Source of the DNA: Flectonema sp. DT1601
Lineage: Eukaryota > Euglenozoa > Diplonemea > Diplonemida > Diplonemidae
Reading direction: 5' to 3'
Assembly: GCA_964019425.1 (NCBI GenBank)
Contig: OZ025850.1
Location: forward strand, 558,001-622,000
Length of the DNA: 64,000 nt
The translations under genes and the position numbers were made by a program. Each line of letters begins with the position of its first letter. The stretch's first letter is position 1. Of the stretch, positions 10,628-19,588 are shown piece by piece. The notes under the pieces were generated by a model. The model was given only the letters and a program-made list of their open reading frames with translations. It was not told the DNA's origin and searched no databases.

Positions 10628-12025
10628 ATGGGTAGATGGCGGCCGCAGCCCGCATATGTAGCAGGGGCGCTGATACTTCTGACAACTAGCGGGGTTGCTG
10701 CTCTGATTCGTCAGTATGATTTTCATAGATTCCTAAAAGTGTACTTATTTACGATGGGTGGAATGATATTAATAAGTGTGTTAGCAATAGCGTTGTACAA
10801 CGTGGCTGGATACTTACCTGACAAGCTGACCCACTTGACGCTGGCATCGTACAGCTTCTTATACCCAGCACAGTTATCCCTTGTAATATTAACAGTCACT
10901 GAAATAGGGTCGTGGAAGTACCCTTTAAGTGTAGTTGTTCTCTGGCTTCCTTTTGCCTTCTTCATTCAGGTGTTTTCACTCATTCGTCCAAAACTACGTT
11001 CTGCGCCCTACAATGTGTTGATCAGCTTCCCAGCAACGTTGTCATTCATTGCAAGTTTGTTAGGGCTTCCGTTCTTACCTGCGTACTGGTTGCCATACCC
11101 ATTTAATGTTATTGTTGGTTATGGAGTTCCACACTTATTGGGACTCACTGGAATCATTCAAAGTAATCTGCCGGTGCCTGCAAAATGGACACGGACGAAA
11201 ATAACAGCTGGACCGGGAGTTGAACCCTCGAGCAGCGATCCTTCAAGAGAAAAGTTTTCCGGGAATGATTGTGCTGTGAAGATTTTACAACTAACGGATA
11301 TGCATTTAGGTCCGTTTATGTCTGAAAAGCGTCTTCAGATGATTTGTCGGGCTGCTATTGAACAGGCTCCTGATTTGATATTACTTACAGGAGACTATCA
11401 TACCCCCGAGTCAGACAGGACACCTGGTAGTTTATTAAGAGCATTGGCCCCGTTGAAAGAATGTTCAGGAATGTGCTTTGCAAGTCTTGGGAATCATGAT
11501 GTTGAATCACAGGATGTTGAAAATGGAGTGAGAGAAACGATGTCATCTCTGGGGATCACATTGTTAGTGAATGAGGTATCTAGAATTACTATGAGGAATG
11601 GTCGTGATGTTGAAATTGTTGGACATGGTTGGCCTCATAGAGTTCACAGCGTCTGTAGGGGACTTTCTAGAATTCCAGATTGTATTCGGATTCATCTCCT
11701 TCATGATCCAGGTTGTTTTAATCAAATAACTGATGAAGGCAGCTTATCTCTAAGCGGCCATACCCATGGAGGTCAGGTGGGACTTGTGTCATTGGGATTA
11801 AATCCAACTCTGGTTGGAGTTGTTACTGGTCATCCTGATCACTCTCTTTGGGGATGTGATCGTAATCGTCTACATGTTCATCGTGGACAAGGCTTTCGGT
11901 CATTGAGTTGTACATGGGTTCCACGATTAGGTGTGCCTCCAGAGTACTCTGTGTTACATCTTGATTGGATTCCACGTAAAGACGGAGGGAGACAAGATTA
12001 TAATTTAAAATCTCAATCGACTTAG
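10628..12025 (+). CDS. Membrane-anchored calcineurin-like metallophosphoesterase
   Basis: 465 residues, one exon. Five hydrophobic segments fill residues ~10-175, followed by a catalytic domain with the full metallophosphoesterase motif set: TDMHLG (223-228), GDYH (255-258), GNHD (288-291), LHDP (358-361) and GHTHGG (377-382). These residues hold the two metals. The arrangement, an N-terminal membrane domain followed by a YkuE/TMPPE-type phosphoesterase, is known from bacteria and animals; the substrate cannot be read from sequence. Start chosen at the first ATG after the AG at 10573-10574. The frame is open upstream of this ATG back to that AG. Confidence 0.88.
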   Translation: MGRWRPQPAYVAGALILLTTSGVAALIRQYDFHRFLKVYLFTMGGMILISVLAIALYNVAGYLPDKLTHLTLASYSFLYPAQLSLVILTVTEIGSWKYPLSVVVLWLPFAFFIQVFSLIRPKLRSAPYNVLISFPATLSFIASLLGLPFLPAYWLPYPFNVIVGYGVPHLLGLTGIIQSNLPVPAKWTRTKITAGPGVEPSSSDPSREKFSGNDCAVKILQLTDMHLGPFMSEKRLQMICRAAIEQAPDLILLTGDYHTPESDRTPGSLLRALAPLKECSGMCFASLGNHDVESQDVENGVRETMSSLGITLLVNEVSRITMRNGRDVEIVGHGWPHRVHSVCRGLSRIPDCIRIHLLHDPGCFNQITDEGSLSLSGHTHGGQVGLVSLGLNPTLVGVVTGHPDHSLWGCDRNRLHVHRGQGFRSLSCTWVPRLGVPPEYSVLHLDWIPRKDGGRQDYNLKSQST

Positions 12026-15000
12026 CCTTGGGACTCTTATGATTGAAAAACTATTGAAAATTTCACATTCATCGTGTTGTTAGTATCTACTCTGTACGCC
12101 GTAGGGATCTAAAGCTTTTTTTCCCCATAGTCGTTGATCTGATATTTAGCTGATTATTATAGTTTGCAGCAAAAAAAAATAAAAAAAAGCGAGGGAGCGG
12201 AGGGAAAAAAAAAAGTTTCAGGTTATTTTTTCTTTCATCCTCTTGGTTTGAAGGTAATCGCTTGCACATTATTTTTATTAAACTTTTTCTTTACGTTACT
12301 CAATTATTTGTTGTAGCAGTGTGTTGTTTTTTCGTTTTGTTACGCAATCCGCACAACTTCTTTCCCTGCGTATTTTACTGTGGTAGGCGGATCCTTAGCT
12401 TACCTTTTCTTCGTCTTTAATAACAAACGAAGCCCCCTTTTTTGTGTCTCATGTACAAAAAAAAAAAAAAAAAAAAAAAAAAAACTGTTGGCTTGTGATA
12501 ATTTTCTTTCACGAAATTATTTCTTTCGGTCCTTTCACATGGTTCACCACGTGCTCCTAAAGGGTGCTTTTTCTAGGCCAATTCAAGGTAGGCATTTTGT
12601 TTAAGTAGATCGCGAAGTTAAAAAAAAGTTAGGGGACATGGTAGTGACAAGTCATCTTCGTTTTTCTTGCTGTTGATCGTAAATGCGGGTTGCTTTCCTT
12701 TTCTGTTTTAGGTTTTGTATTAAAGTGGATATGTATTATGCTCGCTTTGGACACCTTTTTTTTTTTTTCCCTTCCATTAATATTGCCATTGTGTACTACC
12801 CAACTGTATGATTATACCATCCTTTAGTTTATGAGGAATATTCATGTGTGTGTGTTGTGTGGCCTGTCCAGTTTTTATTTTTTGCAGAGACAGTTTTAGC
12901 AATCGTTTACCAACGTGTTGGACTTTTTCTATTAACTTCTATGTCCAATAATTAGTTAAAAATAGTTGTAACGTGCGCTGGATATTTACTTTTTTTTTTT
13001 AAACGCTTTCGTTGGTTAGATTGAGTCGGATGGTAATTCTTAAATCTTATTCTGTTTTAAGTTATCTCATTTTATTACTACCAATCATAAGAGGTACAAC
13101 GTCAAACTTTTTTTTTTTTTTTTTTTTTGAGAAGAAACACTTCAGATTTGGAGCCGTTACATATTATGTTTTTTTTTCTTTTTTTTTTTCTATCTTCCCG
13201 TGAATCGGTATTACTGCCTGCGATTAACTACATATGAGGCTTACTTACTTGAAGAGTGAAATATTTTTTTTTTATCTGTTGTTGTGCCAACACAAACGTA
13301 TTGTTTTCGGTAGAAAGAAAATAGGACCAGATTGCTCCAGTCGGTATAAAAAAACTAAAGATTTGAAATTTGGTCGATTTCTTTTTTTTTTTGCTTTCTA
13401 ATATTTAGATCGATGCCGTGCTACTTCTTAAATTGAGTCATCTGTCGCCATCTGGTATCTAAATTTTCATTACTCCGATTTAGAAATTAGCGATCCAACC
13501 CAAACCCCCACTCGTGCAGGCACGAGGGCTTTTTTAAAATTTCATAGTTTCTCGGTTTTCATAGAAAAAGTTTAAAGTTGGAAATATTTCCATTATAAGA
13601 TCTAAAAAAGGGACGGGTACTTTTAATTGACATCTTTAAGTCCTGTTTGAAGGGTTCACATGGTGACTGTATTATCTTTGAAAGAAAAAAAATAAAGCTT
13701 TCTCGGAACCCATTTTCTTTGTTGTGTTTTTTCTTTTTGTGTTAATACTTTGGAATATAAAAAAAAAAATGAATGTGTGATGTGTTTTAGATTTGAGTTA
13801 TATCTTACAAGAATTTTAAACAAAAAAAAAAAAAAAAAAAAAAAAACCCTACCTGCAGTTGAAATTTTGATTTTTTCACTATTCTTGCAAAGAGTTTTTA
13901 ATTGTCATAAACTTGGCCTTCTGTGATATTTTAAAAAAGTTCCTGTGTCCAGTACTTCTGGAAGAAGTTTGCGTATTCGGCTATTAAGGCCAATTCATTG
14001 TAGTTTCCCAACTTAGGACTTGTAGTCTATATTCTATCGAGAGTGTCCCTTCATCCATATTTCTGGGGCTTTGATAGTCAGCCTTAAGCGGTCTTGAACT
14101 GGGGTACTTGAAGCAACATTCAACAACAAACGCCGGCAATCGCCGGATAATTATTAATACCAACTAAGCCGACTGAATAAAGAAAAAAAGTTGCAAAAAC
14201 TTTCTCTGCAAAGATTCCTTTTTTTTTTTTTTTTTTTTTCCACTCATGAAAAAAGTGGGGGTATACAGTTGTTATTCCTTGTTTTTAGTTTTTTGTTGTG
14301 AAATAAGTAAATAGTACCAACTGCATGAGGTGGTTCATAAATAGACTATCTCAAAGTAAAGTTGTCTTTCACACAAAATTCGTTTCTTTTTTTTATTTTA
14401 TTTTTTTTTAAATTTTTTTTCGTGGTGCGAGGCTTTCCAAATTATCACCTGAGTAACAGTATTTTTTTCTTCTTTTTTTTTGTATTTTAGGTTCACACTT
14501 TCTGTTCAAAGCAGCTGACCTTTTTTTTTTAAATAGACTTATTGTACAGCGATCACTCGAGTGAAACACTTACAGGTTTCCTTCGCCCTTTCCACTAATT
14601 CTCGAGTCCTGGCTTTAGATTGATTTTTTTGTTTGCTGATTGCTGTCAAACAAATATAAAACATTAGTGTGTTCCACCGGGTGGTGGGCCTAGGCAGTTT
14701 TTCATATCAGACATGTTGACATCTTTTATTGTCGGTGAGAGTCTCACAAGCTTTTTCCGCACCTTGGCTGTTCTTTTCTGTATCGTGGTAGCCTGGCCAT
14801 GGTAGCCGATTCTCTTTGTGTTGTAGAACTACCTTTATAGGGAAAAAAACATTGAATCGTTTCTTATTTTGTTTTTATTTTATTTTTTGAGGTTGACTTC
14901 AATTTCGCTCATGCTACGTTACCCTATCTAATTTGACAGGCTTTTAGAAACAGTTTCGACACACGTCATCAGTACTGAGAGGGCGGATCGATCTGGGTCT

Positions 15001-15814
15001 TCTTTTCACTAGGATTGGTCTTCAAAGAAACTAAAAAAAATAAAAAAATCAAATTCTCGACAAAAAACGTCGTTTCCCTTCCTTCTGTTTTTTTTTTTTT
15101 GCCCATATACCTTTGTTTTTCTACTTTCATTTCATTTCACTTTTTTTTAAAAAAAAAATATAATTTTTTTTGCACAAATTAATATTCTTAGCATACGCGT
15201 GTCCCTTTTCCCAGTAAAATTCGGATTCTTTGCCAAACGAAAGCTGTTCAAGCGGTTTAGCACGTGTGAGTAGAGTTTCAATTCTGAAACACAGCGACCA
15301 CGCTTTTTCAGGTGCTAACCTGAAAGAAAAAAAAAAAAAGAAAAAAAAAAAAAAAAGCACGAAGTCTCCCTATCCGAGATTAAAATTTCGTTGTAAGCAA
15401 ATATTCTGATTTCTGTGATTTAGAAAGTATCAGCCTCTCTCCCGTGAGAGAGCCAAGACTTCCACGGGTACTAAAGTTTTGTTACTTTTTCGTGTTGCGT
15501 AAAAGTCTTGGTTAGTAATTACCTTATATTACATATTCTACTACTACTGATATTGATGTGGAGGAGGGGGAGAAAAGAACAAAAAAAAAAAAAAAAAATA
15601 AGGTAATTGAACTTGAGGGTGTGGAATGTATTTATGGGTATCCGGCTTACTGCTATTAGCCAATTGCGAATCATATATTCTACAAAAAAAAATAATTATT
15701 ATTGTATTTCTCGCCCCCCTTTTTTTAAACAGCCTACTAGCGTATGAAAGCTCAAAGATGAGGGACGGGTTAGGAGTAAATTTTATATCCCTCGGAGTGT
15801 TTCTGTTGTTACCT
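12026..15814. other. Gene-poor AT-rich spacer
   Basis: About 3.8 kb without a credible coding region on either strand. It holds many A or T runs (for example at 12459-12483, 13109-13128, 13823-13846 and 14220-14240). At 13515-13530 is a short perfect hairpin (CTCGTG, loop CAGG, CACGAG) followed by GGC and six T's, which resembles a Pol III-type end but has no recognisable RNA upstream. A small LINE relic lies at 14073-14135. Confidence 0.6.
14073..14135 (+). mobile_element. Relic fragment of a LINE RNase H region
   Basis: This short stretch aligns with 899-965 of the LINE at the left edge. Shared blocks are GATAGTCAG, then GTCTTGA, then TGAAGCAACATTCA, in the same order and with similar spacing. 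In the intact element it encodes the TDSQSALRSLERGHLKQHSATN part of RNase H. Here the frame is broken by stops and small length changes. Boundaries beyond the recognisable core are unknown. Confidence 0.55.
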
Positions 15815-15869
15815 TATGGTAATGTAGAGGCGTACCTTGTGAATTCCCTTTTTTTCAAATGTTACGAAT

Positions 15870-15922
15870 ATGAGGTAGTGATTACCCTTGATTCCAACAC
15901 AGATATCCTTTTACTACCTCAT
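15870..15922 (+). promoter_or_regulatory. Hairpin around the SL acceptor of eL29 copy 1
   Basis: ATGAGGTAGT (15870-15879) is perfectly complementary to ACTACCTCAT (15913-15922). The 33-base loop contains the likely trans-splice acceptor (CCAACACAG, AG at 15901-15902). The start codon is five bases beyond the hairpin. One arm would be in the discarded outron and the other in the mature 5' UTR. The same structure precedes all three eL29 copies. Confidence 0.5.
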
Positions 15923-15927
15923 CAACT

Positions 15928-16122
15928 ATGGCAAAGTCAAAGAACCACACCAACCATAACCAGAACTACAAGGCTCACCGTAACGGGATCAAGGGTCCAC
16001 TACGTCAGAGGTACATCACCAGAAAGGGTATGGAACCAAAGTTGAAGAAGAACATGAAGTGGTCGTTGGCTGGATCACTTAAGAAGTTGGGAAAGAAGGT
16101 TAAGATCACCAAGCAGAACTAA
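15928..16122 (+). CDS. RPL29: Ribosomal protein eL29, copy 1
   Basis: 64 residues, beginning [20 protein letters not shown], the diagnostic N-terminus of eukaryotic eL29 ([12 protein letters not shown]...HRNGIK in other species). It is a small, very basic protein of the large ribosomal subunit, and the length is normal. The coding sequence is identical at the nucleotide level to the copies at 18264 and 19084 apart from the stop codon used in copy 3 (TAG instead of TAA). The flanking 3' sequences are unrelated among copies. It lies just upstream of a snoRNA repeat array. Confidence 0.95.
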   Translation: MAKSKNHTNHNQNYKAHRNGIKGPLRQRYITRKGMEPKLKKNMKWSLAGSLKKLGKKVKITKQN

Positions 16123-16713
16123 GCACTGTGTCAGACAGTAAATAAACAACAAGCGCTGCGACACCATCGGCAGATAATGTACTTGGAAACTGAACGATCT
16201 TAATGTACTCTTTTCTCTTCTTTCTCCCCATTTCTTTTGCTTTTGTTCCCCTTTTCTTCTGAACATGGTGATCCTACAGGTTTGTAAAGAAAAGAAAAAA
16301 ATACTCGCATGGGGAACACACGCAAACCTGAGCAATAATAAGTTACGATATTCAAATCAATTTAATAAGTGGTTTGTGTCATGTGTTTGATTATTCAAAA
16401 AAGAAAAAAGAAAGAAAAAAAAGATCATGTTTATCGAGTATTCTATCGATGGATGTCTCAGTTTGCCGTCGTATAGTTCTTGTTGAGTCACTGACTGCTT
16501 ATAACACTCGGTCACAGTAATTAATTATATTTCTGTTCTCCCCTACAGTCTAACACCAATCTTTTCAACATGCCTTTTCAGTTCGCTCCTTCCATCCAAT
16601 GAAGATAAAAAAAGCACCCTCTCCGGTCTCAAGGAAACCATGCGAGACACTTGTACAGCTTTTAAAACCCCGTTACCCGGCTGAGGACGTGTTTCTGTTT
16701 CTTCTGTTTCTTC

Positions 16714-16808
16714 CACAAATATGATGATCTACATAAGCAGTCTCCCTCTTCCGAATGGTTTTGACGAATACCTGCTTTATCGAACCTAATAACTAAGCCC
16801 TGATTGTG
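16714..16808 (+). ncRNA. Box C/D snoRNA, array copy 1
   Basis: The C box ATGATGA is at 16721-16727 and the D box CTGA at 16800-16803. The flanks CACAA and TTGTG form a perfect 5-bp terminal stem directly outside the boxes, the hallmark of a box C/D methylation guide. An internal C'-like motif (TTGACGA) lies mid-way. The guide directly upstream of box D is TAATAACTAAGCC; its rRNA target was not determined. About 95 nt, a normal size. Confidence 0.8.
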
Positions 16809-16983
16809 TCTTTTATTCTTGTTTTTGTGTGTTTCTCGTTCTCATTCTCTCTCTCTCTCCTTCCATCCAATGAAGATAAAAAAGCACCCTCTCCGGTCTC
16901 AAGGAAACCATGCGAGACACTTGTACAGCTTTTAAAACCCCGTTACCCGGCTGAGGACGTGTTTCTGTTTCTTCTGTTTCTTC

Positions 16984-17078
16984 CACAAATATGATGATCT
17001 ACATAAGCAGTCTCCCTCTTCCGAATGGTTTTGACGAATACCTGCTTTATCGAACCTAATAACTAAGCCCTGATTGTG
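16984..17078 (+). ncRNA. Box C/D snoRNA, array copy 2
   Basis: Same RNA as the copy at 16714: C box, D box and CACAA/TTGTG terminal stem all conserved. Confidence 0.8.
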
Positions 17079-17253
17079 TCTTTTATTCTTGTTTTTGTGT
17101 GTTTCTCTTTCTCATTCTCATTCTCTCTCCTTCCATCCAATGAAGATAAAAAAGCACCCTCTCCGGTCTCAAGGAAACCATGCGAGACACTTGTACAGCT
17201 TTTAAAACCCCGTTACCCGGCTGAGGACGTGTTTCTGTTTCTTCTGTTTCTTC

Positions 17254-17348
17254 CACAAATATGATGATCTACATAAGCAGTCTCCCTCTTCCGAATGGTT
17301 TTGACGAATACCTGCTTTATCGAACCTAATAACTAAGCCCTGATTGTG
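17254..17348 (+). ncRNA. Box C/D snoRNA, array copy 3
   Basis: Same RNA as the copy at 16714, all boxes and the terminal stem intact. Confidence 0.8.
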
Positions 17349-17533
17349 TCTTTTATTCTTGTTTTTATGTGTTTCTCTTTCTCATTCTCATTCTCTCTCT
17401 CTTTCTCTCCTTCCATCCAATGAAGATAAAAAAGCACCCTCTCCGGTCTCAAGGAAACCATGCGAGACACTTGTACAGCTTTTAAAACCCCGTTACCCGG
17501 CTGAGGACGTGTTTCTGTTTCTTCTGTTTCTTC

Positions 17534-17628
17534 CACAAATATGATGATCTACATAAGCAGTCTCCCTCTTCCGAATGGTTTTGACGAATACCTGCTTTAT
17601 CGAACCTAATAACTAAGCCCTGATTGTG
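17534..17628 (+). ncRNA. Box C/D snoRNA, array copy 4
   Basis: Same RNA as the copy at 16714, all boxes and the terminal stem intact. Confidence 0.8.
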
Positions 17629-17803
17629 TCTTTTATTCTTGTTTTTGTGTGTTTCTCTTTCTCATTCTCATTCTCTCTCCTTCCATCCAATGAAGATAAA
17701 AAAGCACCCTCTCCGGTCTCAAGGAAACCATGCGAGACACTTGTACAGCTTTTAAAACCCCGTTACCCGGCTGAGGACGTGTTGTCGTTTCTTCTGTTTC
17801 TTC

Positions 17804-17898
17804 CACAAATATGATGATCTACATAAGCAGTCTCCCTCTTCCGAATGGTTTTGACGAATACCTGCTTTATCGAACCTAATAACTAAGCCCTGATTGTG
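17804..17898 (+). ncRNA. Box C/D snoRNA, array copy 5
   Basis: Same RNA as the copy at 16714, intact although the upstream part of this unit has begun to diverge. Confidence 0.8.
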
Positions 17899-18205
17899 TC
17901 TTTTATTCTTGTTTTTATGTGTTTCCCATTCTTGTTCTCTCTTTCTGTGCGATGAGGATATATAAATAAGATGTGTTGCATGCAATTAGTACGATTCTTG
18001 TTTTTAGGGGGAAAAAGTAATTAGAGCTTCTCAGTTCTGAATCATTTGGTGTATTAAATAGTAGCCATGTGATTGTAGTAACCTTGTGATAAGTGAGGTA
18101 ATTGTGTTCGTAATGTTATTGGTTCGTGTTCATTGTCTTAGAAACAAACATATGGTAATGTAGAGGCGTACCTTGTGAATTCCCTTTTTTTCAAATGTTA
18201 CGAAT

Positions 18206-18258
18206 ATGAGGTAGTGATTACCCTTGATTCCAACACAGATATCCTTTTACTACCTCAT
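18206..18258 (+). promoter_or_regulatory. Hairpin around the SL acceptor of eL29 copy 2
   Basis: ATGAGGTAGT (18206-18215) pairs with ACTACCTCAT (18249-18258); the acceptor AG lies in the loop, as in copy 1. Confidence 0.5.
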
Positions 18259-18263
18259 CAACT

Positions 18264-18458
18264 ATGGCAAAGTCAAAGAACCACACCAACCATAACCAGA
18301 ACTACAAGGCTCACCGTAACGGGATCAAGGGTCCACTACGTCAGAGGTACATCACCAGAAAGGGTATGGAACCAAAGTTGAAGAAGAACATGAAGTGGTC
18401 GTTGGCTGGATCACTTAAGAAGTTGGGAAAGAAGGTTAAGATCACCAAGCAGAACTAA
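18264..18458 (+). CDS. RPL29: Ribosomal protein eL29, copy 2
   Basis: Encodes the same 64 residues as copy 1 with identical codons, stop TAA. It lies downstream of the snoRNA array. Identity at synonymous sites, with unrelated flanks, points to recent duplication or ongoing gene conversion. Confidence 0.95.
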   Translation: MAKSKNHTNHNQNYKAHRNGIKGPLRQRYITRKGMEPKLKKNMKWSLAGSLKKLGKKVKITKQN

Positions 18459-19026
18459 AGAGCTGTTGTAAGTAGGGTTTGATAACCATCACAACATCGA
18501 TTAGTTTGAAACTAACGATGACAGCACAAGAACTTCTTACTTTGTTAGTTTCACAACTCCGGTGGAACAAATATCAAAATCAATGCTGTGATTACAAAAG
18601 CCAGCTGTTATGACATTAGACTTACGAAGTGAATGCTAGTCTTGTATTTGTTAATCGGTGTCACACAAGCAATGTCATCTTTAAGCGTTTTTCCGTTGTT
18701 CGATCGTTTCCCTTTTTTCCAGTTGACTGGAAACTCGAAATCACCACCAGTGTTTAGACTTACCTTTCAGTTAGTATTTGACTGTTAGGTTTCATCTTTG
18801 ATTCTGTTAACAAAGTGCTTTCTCATTCTCTCTTTTTTTTTTTCTTCTTTTGTCCAGGGAATGCTAACTGTGATGTGTTGTAGTTTTGGTGATGACAGTC
18901 TTTATTTTTTAACACGTTAGTTAAGTGACTAATAAACTCATAGACTCAATGTTGTTTTATAGGTTTAAGGAGAGAATCTGTTAAGCCGTTGCTGTAGGGT
19001 ATGGTGTTAAATATTGTATGGTGAGC
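18459..19026. other. Spacer between eL29 copies 2 and 3
   Basis: No coding signal. Near 18880-18900 there is an isolated C-box-like GTGATGA, but no D box with a matching stem was found, so no snoRNA is called. Confidence 0.4.
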
Positions 19027-19278
19027 TGAGGTAGTGATTACCCTTGATTCCAACACAGATATCCCTTTACTACCTCATCAACTATGGCAAAGTCAAAGAA
19101 CCACACCAACCATAACCAGAACTACAAGGCTCACCGTAACGGGATCAAGGGTCCACTACGTCAGAGGTACATCACCAGAAAGGGTATGGAACCAAAGTTG
19201 AAGAAGAACATGAAGTGGTCGTTGGCTGGATCACTTAAGAAGTTGGGAAAGAAGGTTAAGATCACCAAGCAGAACTAG
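19027..19278 (+). repeat. eL29 duplication block, copy 3 (shorter)
   Basis: Similarity to copies 1 and 2 begins at the first arm of the leader hairpin (TGAGGTAGT, 19027-19035; second arm 19069-19077) and ends at the stop codon. One base differs in the leader (CCCTTT for CCTTTT). The shared core is thus hairpin plus coding sequence. Confidence 0.85.
19084..19278 (+). CDS. RPL29: Ribosomal protein eL29, copy 3
   Basis: Third identical 64-residue eL29 gene, with stop TAG. The acceptor AG and the hairpin of the other copies are kept (9-bp stem here). Confidence 0.95.
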   Translation: MAKSKNHTNHNQNYKAHRNGIKGPLRQRYITRKGMEPKLKKNMKWSLAGSLKKLGKKVKITKQN

Positions 19279-19588
19279 ATCCAGATTCCGTGACATCATT
19301 TCTTTGCCTTGAAGGTGAGTTAAATGCCAATGATCGATTTCTTCACTTAGCTGTATAAAGTCTTCAATGGTCTTCTTCAACGAAGAACGGGAAGACTAAA
19401 AAAAAAAAAAAAAAAAGTCCAACGAAAAAAAAAAAAAAAAAAAAAAAAATGAAGTTTCTCAAGTACTTTGCATCCATCGTAAAACGTCGGTAAAGGTAAC
19501 TACGCGAAGCGGGTGTGAGTGCTGTGATTTATTGATACAATTATTTAACTATTCCTTTAGTTTTATCAGGTGATTGCCAGAGTCCAAA
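19279..19588. other. Spacer
   Basis: Contains two A runs (about 19399-19416 and 19426-19449). Probable SL acceptor TTTATCAG ends at 19569 for the next gene. Confidence 0.4.

Larger units (their letters stand above)
15815..16122 (+). repeat. eL29 duplication block, copy 1
   Basis: The 308 bases from TATGGTAATG to the eL29 stop codon recur at 18151-18458 with no difference that I could see. Similarity stops immediately on both sides, exactly at the stop codon on the 3' side. A shorter block, starting at the leader hairpin, recurs at 19027-19278. Confidence 0.85.
16586..17950 (+). repeat. Tandem array, five units of ~270 bp, carrying snoRNA genes
   Basis: Units begin with CCTTCCATCCAATGAAG at about 16589, 16860, 17130, 17410 and 17680 (spacings 271, 270, 280, 270). 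Units are nearly identical; they vary mainly in a (CT)/(CATT)-rich segment between them, and unit 5 has one short substitution near 17783 (TTGTCG for TTTCTG). The last unit decays after the CTTGTTTTTATG stretch. Each unit contains one clear box C/D snoRNA in its second half and one possible second small RNA in its first half (ATGAAGA ... CTGA, plus a GTCTC/GAGAC hairpin). Confidence 0.9.
18151..18458 (+). repeat. eL29 duplication block, copy 2
   Basis: Second copy of the 308-base block described at 15815. The sequence after the stop codon is unrelated to that after copy 1. Confidence 0.85.

Noticed and set aside
13515-13536. Pol III or intrinsic terminator of an RNA gene
   Set aside because: Hairpin plus T6 is present, but no tRNA, snRNA or 5S-like sequence was found upstream.
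15870-15922. let-7-like microRNA (TGAGGTAGT)
   Set aside because: The resemblance is limited to nine bases, and the loop and context fit a leader hairpin around the splice acceptor, not a miRNA precursor.
15626-16045. 139-residue protein overlapping eL29 copy 1
   Set aside because: Hydrophobic, T-run-derived N-terminus and a different frame over eL29; no family resemblance.
16586-17950. CRISPR-like array or family of 62-residue proteins
   Set aside because: Units are ~270 bp with no short repeat/spacer pattern, and the open frames recur only because the repeat recurs. Box C/D snoRNA signals explain the conservation.
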